Part shown: positions 12,428 through 21,655 of the stretch, piece by piece
How positions within the stretch are numbered: the stretch's first letter is position 1
How the letters are laid out: every line of letters begins with the position of its first letter
From: Azospirillum soli
GTDB taxonomy: Bacteria; Pseudomonadota; Alphaproteobacteria; Azospirillales; Azospirillaceae
Assembly (NCBI RefSeq): GCF_017876165.1
Contig: NZ_JAGINQ010000013.1
Location: 62,001 to 126,000 of the forward strand
Length of the DNA: 64,000 bases
Reading direction: 5' to 3'
Notes under the pieces: model-generated
What the model was told of the DNA's origin: nothing
Database searches by the model: none
What the model saw: the letters and a program-made list of their open reading frames with translations, nothing else
Made by a program: the position numbers and the translations under genes

Positions 12428-13435
12428 TCACCAGAGGAGGAGGGACAGTTCGTAGAACAGCGCGCCCACGACGGCGGTCGCGGGCAGGGTGATGACCCAG
12501 GCGATGACGATGCTCTGCGCCAGACCCCAGCGGACGGCGCTGGTGCGGCGGGTGGCGCCGACGCCGATGATCGCGCCGGTGATGGTGTGGGTCGTGCTGA
12601 CCGGAACGCCCATCCAGGTGGCGGCGAACAGGGTGATGGCGCCGCCGGTTTCCGCGCAGGCGCCGTGCACCGGCTTCAGCTCCGTCAGCTTGGAGCCCAT
12701 GGTCTTCACGATGCGCCAGCCGCCGAACAGCGTGCCCAGGCCCATCGCCGCCTGGCAGGTGATGACCACCCAGAAGGGAACGTGGAAGGTCGGCCCCAGC
12801 ATCCCCTGCGAATAGAGCAGAACGGCGATGATGCCCATGGTCTTCTGCGCGTCGTTGCCGCCGTGCCCGAGGCTGTAGAGCGAGGCGGAGACGATCTGCA
12901 GGTTGCGGAAGATCTTGTCGACCATGAAGGGCGTCGTCCGCACGAACAGCCAGGACACGACGACCATCAGCGTGCTGGCCAGCAGGAAACCGACCACCGG
13001 CGAGACCACAATGGCGCTGGCCGTCTTGATGAGGCCGGAGGCGACGATGGCGTCGAGCCCCGCCTTCGCCACGCCGGCCCCGACCAGCCCGCCGATCAGC
13101 GCGTGGGAGGAACTGGACGGGATGCCCAGCCACCAAGTGAACAGGTTCCAGACAATGGCCCCCATCAGGGCGCCGAAGATGACGTTGGCGTCCACGACGC
13201 CGGCGCCCACGATGCCCGTTCCGATGGTCTGCGCCACGTGCAGGCCGAAGAACAGGAAGGCGATGAAGTTGAAGAAGGCGGCCATCGCCACGGCGGTGCG
13301 CGGCGACAGCACGCGGGTGGAGACGACCGTGGCGATGGAGTTGGCCGCGTCGTGCAGGCCGTTCAGGAAATCGAAGAGAAGGGCGACGCCGACAAGCCCG
13401 ATGACGATGGGCAGGGCGAGGGTGGCGGCTTCCAT
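12428..13435 (-). CDS. pit: PiT-family inorganic phosphate transporter
   Basis: The ATG at 13435 gives 335 residues, in the usual range for short bacterial PiT proteins. Both inverted PiT signature regions are present: the N-terminal half has FDFLNGLHDAANSIATVV and the C-terminal half has SLGHGGNDAQKTMGI, with GIPSSSSHALIGG and GVPVSTTHTITGA typical of each repeat. About 8-10 membrane helices are expected. It mediates low-affinity metal-phosphate symport at the inner membrane. It starts 4 bp after the stop of the DUF47 gene, the standard PhoU-like/PiT pairing. Confidence 0.95.
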   Translation of the reverse strand: MEAATLALPIVIGLVGVALLFDFLNGLHDAANSIATVVSTRVLSPRTAVAMAAFFNFIAFLFFGLHVAQTIGTGIVGAGVVDANVIFGALMGAIVWNLFTWWLGIPSSSSHALIGGLVGAGVAKAGLDAIVASGLIKTASAIVVSPVVGFLLASTLMVVVSWLFVRTTPFMVDKIFRNLQIVSASLYSLGHGGNDAQKTMGIIAVLLYSQGMLGPTFHVPFWVVITCQAAMGLGTLFGGWRIVKTMGSKLTELKPVHGACAETGGAITLFAATWMGVPVSTTHTITGAIIGVGATRRTSAVRWGLAQSIVIAWVITLPATAVVGALFYELSLLLW

Positions 13436-13439
13436 GGGG

Positions 13440-14093
13440 TCAGACCTGTTCGACGATGATGCCGTCGATGGTGTCGGCCACGTCCTCGCAAGCATCGAGA
13501 ACGCTTTCCAGCAGCTCCACGATCTCGCGCTGGAGCGCGTGGCGGTGGGTGATGGGGGCGTCCAGCCCGCCGCTCTCCTCCCGCAGGCGATGCTTGGCCT
13601 CGCGCAGGAGGCGGTCGCCCTCGCTCTCGATCCGGGAGATCTCGCTGGTCATGGCTTGCAGCTGTTCGACGTGCTTCGGAATGGCGCGCAGCATCGGCAC
13701 GCCTTCGGCCAGCAGGTTGGCGCAGCGCACGATGGCGTCGGCCTGGGCGTGCATTTCCTTCGTGAAGTCGGTGAAGCCGGCCTCCACGAGGTGGCGCGCC
13801 GTTTCCTCGATCAGGTCGAGGACGTCGTCCATCCGCTTGCCGAGTTCCTGGATGTCCGACCGGTCGAAGGGAACGATGAAGGTGCGGTGGACGGCGAGCT
13901 GCACTTCCTTTTCGATGGCGTCGGCTTCGCTTTCGACCCGGCGGATGGTGCGGAACCATTCCTCCAGATCGCCTTCGCCGCGCATCATCGTCCGCAGCGC
14001 GTCGGCGCCGGTGACGATCTTCCGAGCGTGTTCGGCGAAGAGGTCGAAGAATCGCTCCTCGCGCGGCATCAGGGCTCGGAACAGGTTCAACAT
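13440..14093 (-). CDS. DUF47/PhoU-like phosphate transport regulator (TIGR00153)
   Basis: The ATG at 14093 has GGAG 9 bases upstream; product 217 residues, MLNLFRALMPREERFF. It is entirely helical, with acidic metal-binding helices of the PhoU fold (FRTIRRVESEADAIEKEV, RMDDVLDLIEETAR, SEISRIESEGDRL, ACEDVADTIDG). DUF47 proteins are encoded with PiT transporters and are thought to regulate them by direct contact. The transporter follows after 4 bp. A possible Pho-box-like pair lies about 100 bp upstream (14186-14203). Confidence 0.92.
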   Translation of the reverse strand: MLNLFRALMPREERFFDLFAEHARKIVTGADALRTMMRGEGDLEEWFRTIRRVESEADAIEKEVQLAVHRTFIVPFDRSDIQELGKRMDDVLDLIEETARHLVEAGFTDFTKEMHAQADAIVRCANLLAEGVPMLRAIPKHVEQLQAMTSEISRIESEGDRLLREAKHRLREESGGLDAPITHRHALQREIVELLESVLDACEDVADTIDGIIVEQV

Positions 14094-14185
14094 GCGTGGG
14101 TCTCCAATGACACTACCCAATGAGACCGGACCCAATGCGTGCAGGCCGGTTCCGCGCGTGATGTATCACCACGGACGGAAATAGG

Positions 14186-14203
14186 GAGTCATAAAAGTGT
14201 CAC
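14186..14203. promoter_or_regulatory. Possible PhoB-box-like direct repeat
   Basis: GAGTCAT and GTGTCAC stand 11 bp apart (7+4+7) between the divergent DUF47 and Nudix-regulator genes. Each differs from the CTGTCAT half-site at two positions, so this is only a weak candidate. The rest of 14094-14323 shows nothing else. Confidence 0.25.
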
Positions 14204-14323
14204 GCCGCCCGCGCGCCCGCCGAATTCCGCGAGCGCCCGAGCGGGCTGCGCGCGAAAGACCGGTGATTTGCGGGCGCGCGCCGCTTATTCTGCGGCCACG
14301 GATCAACAGGGACGGGTGCGCGC

Positions 14324-15376
14324 GTGAGCGGAGCGACGGGCGGGGAAACGCAGGTGGGGCTGGCGGTCGCCATCGTTTCGGTCACCGCCGGGGCGGGAAC
14401 TGGAGCGGTGCCGCGCGTCGTGACCGTCCGCAGCGGGTTTGAGATCCCCGAATCGCACCGCCGTGGCGACGAGCCCCTGCCGCACCGCGACGCCTTGCCG
14501 GGCGCCCCCTTCGAGCCGGAGCGGTTCCGCACGTTGCAGGACGGGGTGCGCGCGGTGGCCGAGGACACCGCCGGGCTGGCGTTGCGCTATGTGGAGCAGC
14601 TCTACACCTTCGGCGACCGCCACCGCGACCCGCACGAGCTGTTCGGCGGCCCGCGCTCCATAGTGGTCGGCTATCTGGCGCTGGTGCGGCAGGACCCGCT
14701 GCGCGGCGCCGGGGCGGCGTGGCACGACCTGTACGAGTTCTTCCCCTGGGAGGACTGGCGCGACGAGCGGCCGCACCTGCTGGACACGGTCATCGTGCCG
14801 GCGCTGGAGCGCTGGGTGGCGGCGGCCCCCGACGAGGCGTCCCGCGCCCGCCGGGGCGAGCGTGCGGGCTTGGCCTTCGCGCTGGACGGGGCGGCGTGGG
14901 ACGCGGAGCGCGTGCTGGAACGCTACGAGCTGCTGTACGAGGCCGGGCTGGTGGTCGAAGCCTTCCGCGACCGCGACCTCGCGCGCCGGGCCGGCGTCGA
15001 GGGGGCCATGGAAGGGATGGGGGCGGGACGCGTGGACATGCCGCGTGCGCTCGGCCGGCCGATGGCGCGGGACGGGCGGCGCGTGCTGGCGACTGCGCTG
15101 GAGCGGCTGCGCGGCAAGCTGAAGTACCGGCCCATCGTGTTCGAACTGCTGCCCCCGACCTTCACCCTGCACCAGCTGCAACAGGTGGTGGAGGCGCTGT
15201 CGGGCGAGCGGGTGCACAAGCAGAACTTTCGCCGCCTGATGATCTCCGGCGGGTTGGTGGAGCCGACCGGTCAGTTCGAGAGCCAGACCGGCGGGCGCCC
15301 CGCCGAACTCTACCGCTTCCGCCGTTCCGCGATTCTGGAGCGGACCAGCACCGGAGCCGTCCCGGCGCCCGAATGA
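14324..15376 (+). CDS. Nudix-like/winged-helix NAD regulator (COG4111/NrtR-like)
   Basis: The GTG at 14324 gives 350 residues. The N-terminal half resembles a catalytically degenerate Nudix domain: GLALRYVEQLYTFGDRHRD is the hallmark of NrtR-type proteins, but no intact Nudix box is visible. The C-terminal region (about 255-335) has a winged helix, FELLPPTFTLHQLQQVVEAL then VHKQNFRRLMI, GLVEPTG and RPAELYRFR, as in NrtR repressors of NAD biosynthesis and salvage. Its target operator is not obvious here. It is followed after 27 bp by rraA on the same strand. Confidence 0.8.
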   Translation: MSGATGGETQVGLAVAIVSVTAGAGTGAVPRVVTVRSGFEIPESHRRGDEPLPHRDALPGAPFEPERFRTLQDGVRAVAEDTAGLALRYVEQLYTFGDRHRDPHELFGGPRSIVVGYLALVRQDPLRGAGAAWHDLYEFFPWEDWRDERPHLLDTVIVPALERWVAAAPDEASRARRGERAGLAFALDGAAWDAERVLERYELLYEAGLVVEAFRDRDLARRAGVEGAMEGMGAGRVDMPRALGRPMARDGRRVLATALERLRGKLKYRPIVFELLPPTFTLHQLQQVVEALSGERVHKQNFRRLMISGGLVEPTGQFESQTGGRPAELYRFRRSAILERTSTGAVPAPE

Positions 15377-15403
15377 CGTTCAATAATAAGGGGGAACACT
15401 GCG

Positions 15404-15916
15404 ATGCCAGACTTTGACAGCACCGGCTTTGACAGCACCTGCGACCTGTACGACCGTTTCGAGAAGACCGCCCGCGTGGCCGACCCGGTGTTCCGCGACT
15501 TCGGCCAACGCCGCAAGTTCGCTGGCGAGGCCGTGACCATCAAGTGCTTCGAGGACAACTCGCGCGTCAAGGAAACGCTGGGCACGCCGGGCAAGGGCAA
15601 GGTGCTGGTCGTGGACGGCGGCGGCAGCCTGCGCGCCGCCCTGATGGGCGACCTGATCGCCAAGGACGCGGTGAAGAACGGTTGGGAAGGCGTGGTGATC
15701 CACGGCTGCGTGCGCGACGCGGCGGTGCTGGCGACGCTGGATTTGGGCATCAAGGCCGTGGCCGCCATCCCGCGTAAGACCGTGCGGAACGGCGAAGGGC
15801 AGGCCGGGCTGCCGGTGAACGTGGCGGGGATCCGGGTGAATCCGGGGGATCTGGTGTTCGCGGACGAGGACGGCGTGCTGGTGCTGGCGGCGGAGGAGTT
15901 CGGGGCGGCGGCCTGA
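15404..15916 (+). CDS. rraA: RraA family protein (regulator of RNase E activity)
   Basis: 170 residues, close to the usual length of about 160. A strong AAGGGGG precedes the ATG. Motifs FGQRRKFAGEAVTIKCFEDN, VLVVDGGGSLRAALMGD, WEGVVIHGCVRD and GDLVFADEDGVLVL match the RraA trimer-forming fold, and the GGGSLR...GCVRD residues also occur in the related HMG/CHA aldolases. The RraA role is RNase E inhibition; an aldolase activity cannot be excluded. The N-terminus carries a small repeat (FDSTGFDST). Confidence 0.88.
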   Translation: MPDFDSTGFDSTCDLYDRFEKTARVADPVFRDFGQRRKFAGEAVTIKCFEDNSRVKETLGTPGKGKVLVVDGGGSLRAALMGDLIAKDAVKNGWEGVVIHGCVRDAAVLATLDLGIKAVAAIPRKTVRNGEGQAGLPVNVAGIRVNPGDLVFADEDGVLVLAAEEFGAAA

Positions 15917-15926
15917 CGCCGCCGGA

Positions 15927-16217
15927 TCAGCCTGAAACCTTCTGCCAGCCCAATTTCTGGTAGCGGTATTCCAGGATGGTCGGCGTCGCGAAGGCATAGC
16001 CGAACCAGACGCCGACCACCATCAGGGCGCCGCTGGGCCACAGCAGCAGGCCGACGATCGACAGCACCGCGTGGATCGCGGCATGAAGCCACAGGCTTTT
16101 CGACGCGAAGTAGAAGGGGCCGGTCAGGAACGCTCGGACGCCGTCCCGGTTGGACACGGCCTCCTTCTGCCCGGTGGTGGGGTTTTCGAAGACCATCGCC
16201 GATGAGGCCGTCGCCAT
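15927..16217 (-). CDS. Small membrane protein, DUF2628-like
   Basis: The ATG at 16217 has AAGGAG 7 bases upstream; product 96 residues. After a polar start (MVFENPTTGQKEAVSNRDG) come a segment rich in aromatics (FLTGPFYFASKSLW) and two hydrophobic helices (about 47-66 and 68-86), ending TILEYRYQKLGWQKV. This resembles the DUF2628 type of short inner-membrane proteins of unknown function. It runs opposite to rraA, with 10 bp between the two stops. Confidence 0.72.
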   Translation of the reverse strand: MATASSAMVFENPTTGQKEAVSNRDGVRAFLTGPFYFASKSLWLHAAIHAVLSIVGLLLWPSGALMVVGVWFGYAFATPTILEYRYQKLGWQKVSG

Positions 16218-16374
16218 GCTCGTCTCCTTGGCTTGCGAAACCAATTCTGAGGAATCCCGCCGCACCCGTCGATGCCGCCGCGGAGTTTTCCCGCATCGTG
16301 GTATGGCTGTCCGGGGAACGGGGTTAAGGGCTTGAAGGGGCTGAATTGTTTTTGCGCGAGTCTCCCAGAGTGAT

Positions 16375-16413
16375 ACCGAAGACGTTTGATGGCTTCCATC
16401 AAACGTCTTCGGT
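16375..16413. repeat. Perfect 18-bp inverted repeat with 3-base loop
   Basis: Arms 16375-16392 and 16396-16413 are exactly complementary (starting ACCGAAGACG), loop CTT. There is no T-run after it. It lies 8 bp from the acnB-side terminator and about 160 bp before the small membrane protein gene. Confidence 0.85.
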
Positions 16414-16421
16414 TCAATGAG

Positions 16422-16453
16422 AAAGCCCCCGCCGGGAAACCGGCGGGGGCTTT
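16422..16453. terminator. Strong GC hairpin terminator (acnB side)
   Basis: 14-bp arms AAAGCCCCCGCCGG (16422-16435) and its complement (16440-16453) around a GAAA loop, with T-runs on both strands. It ends acnB transcription on minus, about 75 bp past the stop. Confidence 0.85.
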
Positions 16454-16492
16454 TCATTTGTCGGGCGCGCCATAGGCGAGCCCCCACCCTGA

Positions 16493-16517
16493 CCCTCCCC
16501 CGCTTCGCAGGGGAGGG
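16493..16517. repeat. REP-like CCCTCCCC palindrome
   Basis: CCCTCCCC (16493-16500) and GGGGAGGG (16510-16517) with flanking CCCCCACCCTGA. Same family as the elements at 29752-29774 and 43855-43969. It sits 12 bp from the acnB stop. Confidence 0.65.
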
Positions 16518-16529
16518 AAATAGGGGTGC

Positions 16530-19115
16530 TTAGGCGTCGACCGCCTCGGCGACCTGGGCGAAGGCCGGGATCTGGTCGAAGTTCATGTAGCGGTAGATGT
16601 CGCCTGCCTTCTGGTTCACGACATTGACCTGCTCCAGATACTCGGCCGGGGTCGGCAGCTTGCCCAGCAGGGCGGCGACGGCGGCCAGCTCGGCGGAGCC
16701 GAGGTAGACGCGGGTGTCGATGCCCAGGCGGTTCGGGAAGTTGCGGGTCGAGGTCGAGATGGCCGTGGAGCCCTTGCGGATCTGCGCCTGGTTGCCCATG
16801 CACAGCGAACAGCCCGGCATCTCCATGCGCGCACCCGACTTGCCGAGAACGCTGTAATAGCCTTCCTCGGTCAGGATCTGGGCGTCCATCTTGGTCGGCG
16901 GGGCGATCCACAGGCGGGTCGGGATGTCGGTCTTGCCTTCCAGGACCTTACCGGCCGCGCGGAAGTGGCCGATGTTGGTCATGCACGAACCGATGAAGAC
17001 CTCGTCGATCTTGTCGCCGGCAACCTCGGACAGCAGCTTCACGTCGTCCGGGTCGTTCGGGCAGGCGACGATCGGCTCCTTGATGTCGGCCAGATCGATC
17101 TCGATAACCGCCGCGTACTCGGCATCGGCGTCCGGCTCCAGCAGGTTCGGGTTGGCGATCCAGCTCTCCATCGCCTTGATGCGGCGGCCAAGCGTGCGGG
17201 CGTCCTCGTACCCGTTCGCGATCATCCACTTCATCAGGGTGATGTTGGAGCGCATGTACTCGATGATCGGCTCCTTGTTGAGCCGAACGGTGCAGGCGGC
17301 GGCGGAACGCTCGGCCGAGGCGTCGGACAGCTCGAACGCCTGCTCCACCTTCAGGTCGGGCAGACCCTCGATCTCCAGGATGCGGCCGGAGAAGATGTTC
17401 TTCTTGCCCTTCTTCTCCACCGTCAGCAGGCCTTGGCGGATGGCGTAGAGCGGGATCGCGTTGACGAGGTCACGCAGGGTGACGCCCGGCTGAAGCTCGC
17501 CCTTGAAGCGGACCAGAACGCTCTCCGGCATGTCCAGCGGCATGACGCCGGTGGCGGCGGCGAAGGCGACGAGACCCGAGCCGGCCGGGAAGGAGATGCC
17601 GATGGGGAAGCGGGTGTGCGAGTCACCGCCGGTGCCCACGGTGTCCGGCATCAGCAGGCGGTTCAGCCAGGAGTGGATGACACCGTCGCCCGGACGCAGG
17701 GCGACGCCGCCGCGCGTGGCGATGAAGGACGGCAGCTCCTGGTGCATCTTCACGTCCACCAGCTTCGGATAAGCGGCGGTGTGGCAGAAGGACTGCATGA
17801 CGAGGTCGGCGGAGAAGCCCAGGCAGGCCAGATCCTTCAGCTCGTCGCGGGTCATCGGGCCGGTGGTGTCCTGCGACCCCACCGTGGTCATCTTCGGCTC
17901 GCAATAGGTGCCCGGACGGATACCCTTGCCCTCCGGCAGACCGCAGGCGCGGCCGACCATCTTCTGGGCCAGCGAGAAGCCCTTGCCGCTGTCGGACGGC
18001 GAGGACGGCAGGCGGAACAGGGTGGACGGAGCCAGACCCAGCGCCTCGCGGGCGCGGCCGGTCAGGCCACGGCCGATGATCAGCGGGATGCGGCCGCCGG
18101 CGCGGACCTCGTCGAAGATCACGTCGGACTTGACCTTGAACTCGGCGATGACTTCGCCGTTCTTCAGGGCCTTGCCGTCATAGGGGCGCAGCTCGATGAC
18201 GTCGCCCGTCTCCATCTTGGAAACGTCGAGTTCGATCGGCAGAGCGCCCGCGTCTTCCATCGTGTTGTAGAAGATCGGGGCGATCTTGGAGCCCAGGCAC
18301 ACGCCGCCGAAACGCTTGTTCGGGACGAAGGGGATGTCCTCGCCGGTGAACCACAGGACCGAGTTGGTCGCCGACTTGCGCGAGGAGCCGGTGCCGACCA
18401 CGTCGCCGACGTAGGCGACGAGGTTGCCCTTGGCCTTGAGCGCCTCAAGCTGCTTCACGGGGCCGCGAACGCCCGGCTCCTCCGGCTCGATGCCGGGGCG
18501 CGGGTTCTTCAGCATGGCCAGCGCGTGCAGCGGGATGTCCGGGCGCGACCAGGCGTCCGGGGCCGGCGACAGGTCGTCGGTGTTGGTCTCGCCGGAAACC
18601 TTGAAGATGGTCAGCGTGAGGCTGGCCGGGACTTCCGGACGGGAGGTGAACCACTCCGCATCGGCCCAGGACTGGAGGACGGCCTTGGCGTTGGCGTTGC
18701 CCTGGTCGGCCAGTTCCTTGACGTCGTGGAAGTAGTCGAACATCAGGAGCGTGGTCTTCAGGCCGGCCGCGGCGGCGGCGCCGCACTCGGCGTCGGCCAG
18801 CAGCTCGATCAGCGGCTTGATGTTGAAGCCGCCGAGCATGGTGCCCAGCAGTTCGGTGGCCTTGACCTTGGAAATCAGCGGCGAGGAGTCCGTGCCCTTG
18901 GCGATCGCGGCCAGGAAGGCGGCCTTGACCTTGGCGGCGTCGTCGACGCCCGCCGGGACGCGGTGGGTGATCAGATCGACCAGGAACTGCTCTTCGCCCT
19001 GGGGAGGAGTCTTGAGGAGACCGACCAGCTCCTCGGTCTGCTTGGCGGTAAGCGGCAGGGGCGGAATGCCGAGCGCGGCACGCTCAGCGACATGCTGGCG
19101 GTAAGCTTCAAGCAC
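16530..19115 (-). CDS. acnB: Aconitate hydratase B / 2-methylisocitrate dehydratase
   Basis: 861 residues against about 865 for E. coli AcnB. The N-terminal HEAT-like domain is followed by the swivel domain and the catalytic core, the AcnB order. The 4Fe-4S cysteine ligands appear as [10 protein letters not shown] and [11 protein letters not shown]. Active-site stretches [16 protein letters not shown] and [14 protein letters not shown] are present. It interconverts citrate and isocitrate in the TCA cycle and can act in the methylcitrate cycle; apo-AcnB binds mRNA in some bacteria. It is monocistronic with its own terminator. Confidence 0.98.
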   Translation of the reverse strand: MLEAYRQHVAERAALGIPPLPLTAKQTEELVGLLKTPPQGEEQFLVDLITHRVPAGVDDAAKVKAAFLAAIAKGTDSSPLISKVKATELLGTMLGGFNIKPLIELLADAECGAAAAAGLKTTLLMFDYFHDVKELADQGNANAKAVLQSWADAEWFTSRPEVPASLTLTIFKVSGETNTDDLSPAPDAWSRPDIPLHALAMLKNPRPGIEPEEPGVRGPVKQLEALKAKGNLVAYVGDVVGTGSSRKSATNSVLWFTGEDIPFVPNKRFGGVCLGSKIAPIFYNTMEDAGALPIELDVSKMETGDVIELRPYDGKALKNGEVIAEFKVKSDVIFDEVRAGGRIPLIIGRGLTGRAREALGLAPSTLFRLPSSPSDSGKGFSLAQKMVGRACGLPEGKGIRPGTYCEPKMTTVGSQDTTGPMTRDELKDLACLGFSADLVMQSFCHTAAYPKLVDVKMHQELPSFIATRGGVALRPGDGVIHSWLNRLLMPDTVGTGGDSHTRFPIGISFPAGSGLVAFAAATGVMPLDMPESVLVRFKGELQPGVTLRDLVNAIPLYAIRQGLLTVEKKGKKNIFSGRILEIEGLPDLKVEQAFELSDASAERSAAACTVRLNKEPIIEYMRSNITLMKWMIANGYEDARTLGRRIKAMESWIANPNLLEPDADAEYAAVIEIDLADIKEPIVACPNDPDDVKLLSEVAGDKIDEVFIGSCMTNIGHFRAAGKVLEGKTDIPTRLWIAPPTKMDAQILTEEGYYSVLGKSGARMEMPGCSLCMGNQAQIRKGSTAISTSTRNFPNRLGIDTRVYLGSAELAAVAALLGKLPTPAEYLEQVNVVNQKAGDIYRYMNFDQIPAFAQVAEAVDA

Positions 19116-19553
19116 GGTTCGATCCTCTCATTCCAAGGTTACTGACAGACGTGGGTTCCCCCGGACCTGGGGTCCCGCGCCGCCGCTGCCCGACTTGTCC
19201 GTCCGGCACCTTCCCATGCCGAGGGACAAAAAATGGAAGCGCAGAACACGAAACCCCATGCCGCCGATCCCTCGTGCGAGAAGGATCCACCGCGGAACGC
19301 AGGTTTCTTACGTCGCCGCCCCGTCATCGTCAAGTTGACGCGCGATTCTCGCTTCGGTTTTCAGTCCGTGGCCATAGAAGTGGTATTACAACTTGCTCGG
19401 GACGGGGCAGGAGAGGGGCGTCTTTCCCTAATGGCGTCATGATCGCCGCAAGGATCCCGCGCGTTCGCTTTCTTGGAATGCCTTGGTCGGAGACCTGAAC
19501 AAAAGGGCGTTTGGGGCGTTTCGCATGACGGCAACCACCCCTCCGACCGCAAG
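19116..19553. other. Divergent intergenic region between acnB and the yjfK-like gene
   Basis: 438 bp that must hold the acnB promoter (minus) and that of the yjfK-like operon (plus). No protein gene is credible; short frames lack ribosome sites. An AT-richer patch (19375-19395) could be a promoter element. No clear riboswitch or operator seen. Confidence 0.5.
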
Positions 19554-21176
19554 ATGCCCCCCAGGAAACGGCTGATCGTCCCATTGCTGAGCGTCCTTCT
19601 GGCGCTGGCGCCGATGCCGCCGGTATCGGTTTCGGTTGTTGCCGTGGGAGTGGCGGCGGTGGTGTGGCCGGATGTCGCGGAGGCGCGGGCCGGGGGCGGG
19701 CGAAGCTCCAGCGGCGGGTACAGCCGGCCGTCGCGGACCCCGTCGGTCACGGTGCGCCCTTCGGCGCCACGGACGCCGTCGATGGGCAGCGGCGGCTACA
19801 GCCGGCCGCAGACCGCGCCGTCGCCGGGCACCTACGGCCGGGCGCCGTACGGGGGCGGGGACGCATCGGTGTCCCGGCGGCAGAGCGGGGAAGCGCTGGA
19901 GCGCTACCGGATCGAGCAGCAACGGCAGCGGACGCCGCCGGTGACCACGCCGGCTCCGGCGCCGCGCAACGATTATGGGTGGGGCGGTGGCGGAAGCTGG
20001 GGTGGCGGCTGGGGCTCCGGCTGGGGGCAGCGGCGTTCGGGCGGAAGCTATGGGCCGGGCGGCTGGTACGGGGGGTGGCGCCCGCCGGGATGGGCCTATG
20101 GGGGCTCGCCCAGCTTCGGGTTGTGGAACGGGCTGTTCCTCTGGTTCCTGCTCGACAATCTGACGAGGCCGGGATACGCGGACTGGTTCCACCACCATCA
20201 GGGCGATCCCGGCTACGCGCAGTGGCGGGCCGAGGCCGAGCGGCGGGCGCAGGACGATCCGCAGTTGCGCGCCCGGCTGGACGATCTGGACAACCAGCTG
20301 CGCGCGCAGGAAGGGCAGCCGCGCGACCCGAACTACCTGCCGCCTGATACCCCGCGCGAGGTCGCGCGGGCCGACACGTCCGCTCCGGCGTCCCGGGAGT
20401 CCGGGGGCGGGGGCTTCGGGACGGTGGTGATCCTGCTGGTGGCCGGGGCGGGGGTGGTCGCCTTCATGGTGCTGCGCCGCCGCGCCAACACGGGAGGCTC
20501 AAGCATGTCGCGCACGTCTCTGGGAACCGCCGCGAACATCATTCGCCAGAAGGTCTCGGGCAAGCCGTATGAGCCCTCGCTGTTCAGGGTCGGCATGACG
20601 CTGACGCTGGACCCCACGCCCTTCCTGCTGGCCGGGACGGCGACCAAGGTGACCCCGCCCGGCGGGAGCGGCGGGGACGCGCTGGTCAGCGTGGAGGCGG
20701 TCGGGACGCTGAAGGGCGGGGGCGTCACCCTGCACCGGCTCTATCTGCAAGGCGGGCGGGGATTCTTCCAACTGCATCTGGGCGCGGACGGGGTGCCGGA
20801 CGAGTGCCGCTGGTTCTCCACGCTGGACGAGGTTCAGCCGGCGGACAGCGAGGAATGGGCCTTCTGGCTGGCCGACGCGGACGGGATGGTCGGCTATCCG
20901 CAGTTCCAGACCAAGGACGGCAAGCTCTACGACCGGCAATGGAACCCCAGCGCGGCGCGGATCGCGCCGGTCGTCTTCGACGAGACGGTGACCGACCACC
21001 GGGGCAGCCGGACGCGGCGCCTGTCCGCCATGTTGTACGCGGCGGGCACCGGGGCGACCGACCCGGCGCCGACGACCGAATATGTGCTGGTCGCGGCGGT
21101 CGAGGATTCCGGATCGGCCTGGGTGGAGGTCCGCGCCGGCATCGACATCAACCCCGCGACCTTGTCGCTGACCTGA
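19554..21176 (+). CDS. Membrane-anchored DUF2491 (YjfK-like) protein with Gly-rich N-terminal extension
   Basis: The ATG at 19554 gives 540 residues, starting with a signal-peptide-like basic and hydrophobic segment. A Gly/Ser/Pro/Arg-rich region with repeated GGYSRP follows (about 45-210), then a charged helix, one TM helix (about 290-308, TVVILLVAGAGVVAFMVL), and a DUF2491 domain from about 320 to the end (GMTLTLDPTPFLL, ECRWFSTLDEV, DREWNP-like RQWNP). E. coli YjfK is the DUF2491 domain alone (about 220 residues), so this is an unusual fusion. An ATG at SSMSRTSLGTA could start a soluble short form. It is followed at 14 bp by a DUF350 gene and then a PspA-like gene, the yjfKLJ association. 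Confidence 0.82.
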   Translation: MPPRKRLIVPLLSVLLALAPMPPVSVSVVAVGVAAVVWPDVAEARAGGGRSSSGGYSRPSRTPSVTVRPSAPRTPSMGSGGYSRPQTAPSPGTYGRAPYGGGDASVSRRQSGEALERYRIEQQRQRTPPVTTPAPAPRNDYGWGGGGSWGGGWGSGWGQRRSGGSYGPGGWYGGWRPPGWAYGGSPSFGLWNGLFLWFLLDNLTRPGYADWFHHHQGDPGYAQWRAEAERRAQDDPQLRARLDDLDNQLRAQEGQPRDPNYLPPDTPREVARADTSAPASRESGGGGFGTVVILLVAGAGVVAFMVLRRRANTGGSSMSRTSLGTAANIIRQKVSGKPYEPSLFRVGMTLTLDPTPFLLAGTATKVTPPGGSGGDALVSVEAVGTLKGGGVTLHRLYLQGGRGFFQLHLGADGVPDECRWFSTLDEVQPADSEEWAFWLADADGMVGYPQFQTKDGKLYDRQWNPSAARIAPVVFDETVTDHRGSRTRRLSAMLYAAGTGATDPAPTTEYVLVAAVEDSGSAWVEVRAGIDINPATLSLT

Positions 21177-21190
21177 GCCAGACCGGACGG

Positions 21191-21625
21191 ATGGACGCCA
21201 TGGACACCAGTTTCGCGCAAATCCTGCAAAGCCTTGGGACCGGCCTGCCTCTGCTGCTGCTGCATTTCGGGGCGACGCTGGTGCTGTTCTTCGTCGGGGT
21301 CGCCGCCTATGTCGGCGTGACGCCGCTGCATGAGCGGGAGCTTCTGGCCAGCGGCAACCGGGCGGCCGGGGTCGTGCTGGGCGGCACGGTGGTGGCGCTG
21401 GCCATCCCACTGGCGGCGACGCTGGCGACCAGCGAGGCGCTGGCCGACATCGTCGTCTGGGGGGCAATCGCCCTGCTGCTTCAGCTGTTGACCTTCCTGA
21501 TCGCCATCTGGCTGTTCCGCGACCTGCGGCCGATGATCGAGGCCGGGAACGTGGCTGCGGGAACAGCTTTGGCGGGGCTTCAGATCGCGGTCGCGCTGTT
21601 GAACGCGGGCGCCATGGCGGGGTGA
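21191..21625 (+). CDS. DUF350 inner-membrane protein (YjfL-like)
   Basis: The ATG at 21191 gives 144 residues with four predicted helices: LLLLHFGATLVLFFVGVAAY, the segment around GTVVALAIPLAATLATS, VVWGAIALLLQLLTFLIAIW, and AAGTALAGLQIAVALLNAG. Short acidic and basic loops (TPLHERELLASGN, RDLRPMIEAGN) are typical of DUF350, which normally has two such repeats. The function of DUF350 is unknown. Context between DUF2491 and PspA-like genes matches the E. coli yjfKLJ cluster and supports an envelope-stress role. Confidence 0.85.
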   Translation: MDAMDTSFAQILQSLGTGLPLLLLHFGATLVLFFVGVAAYVGVTPLHERELLASGNRAAGVVLGGTVVALAIPLAATLATSEALADIVVWGAIALLLQLLTFLIAIWLFRDLRPMIEAGNVAAGTALAGLQIAVALLNAGAMAG

Positions 21626-21655
21626 AACCCGCCCCAACCGAGAGGAACCGCTGCC

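Noticed and set aside
16965..19145. 726-codon frame on plus opposite acnB
   Set aside because: Arg/Gly/Val/Asp-rich shadow of a highly conserved gene.
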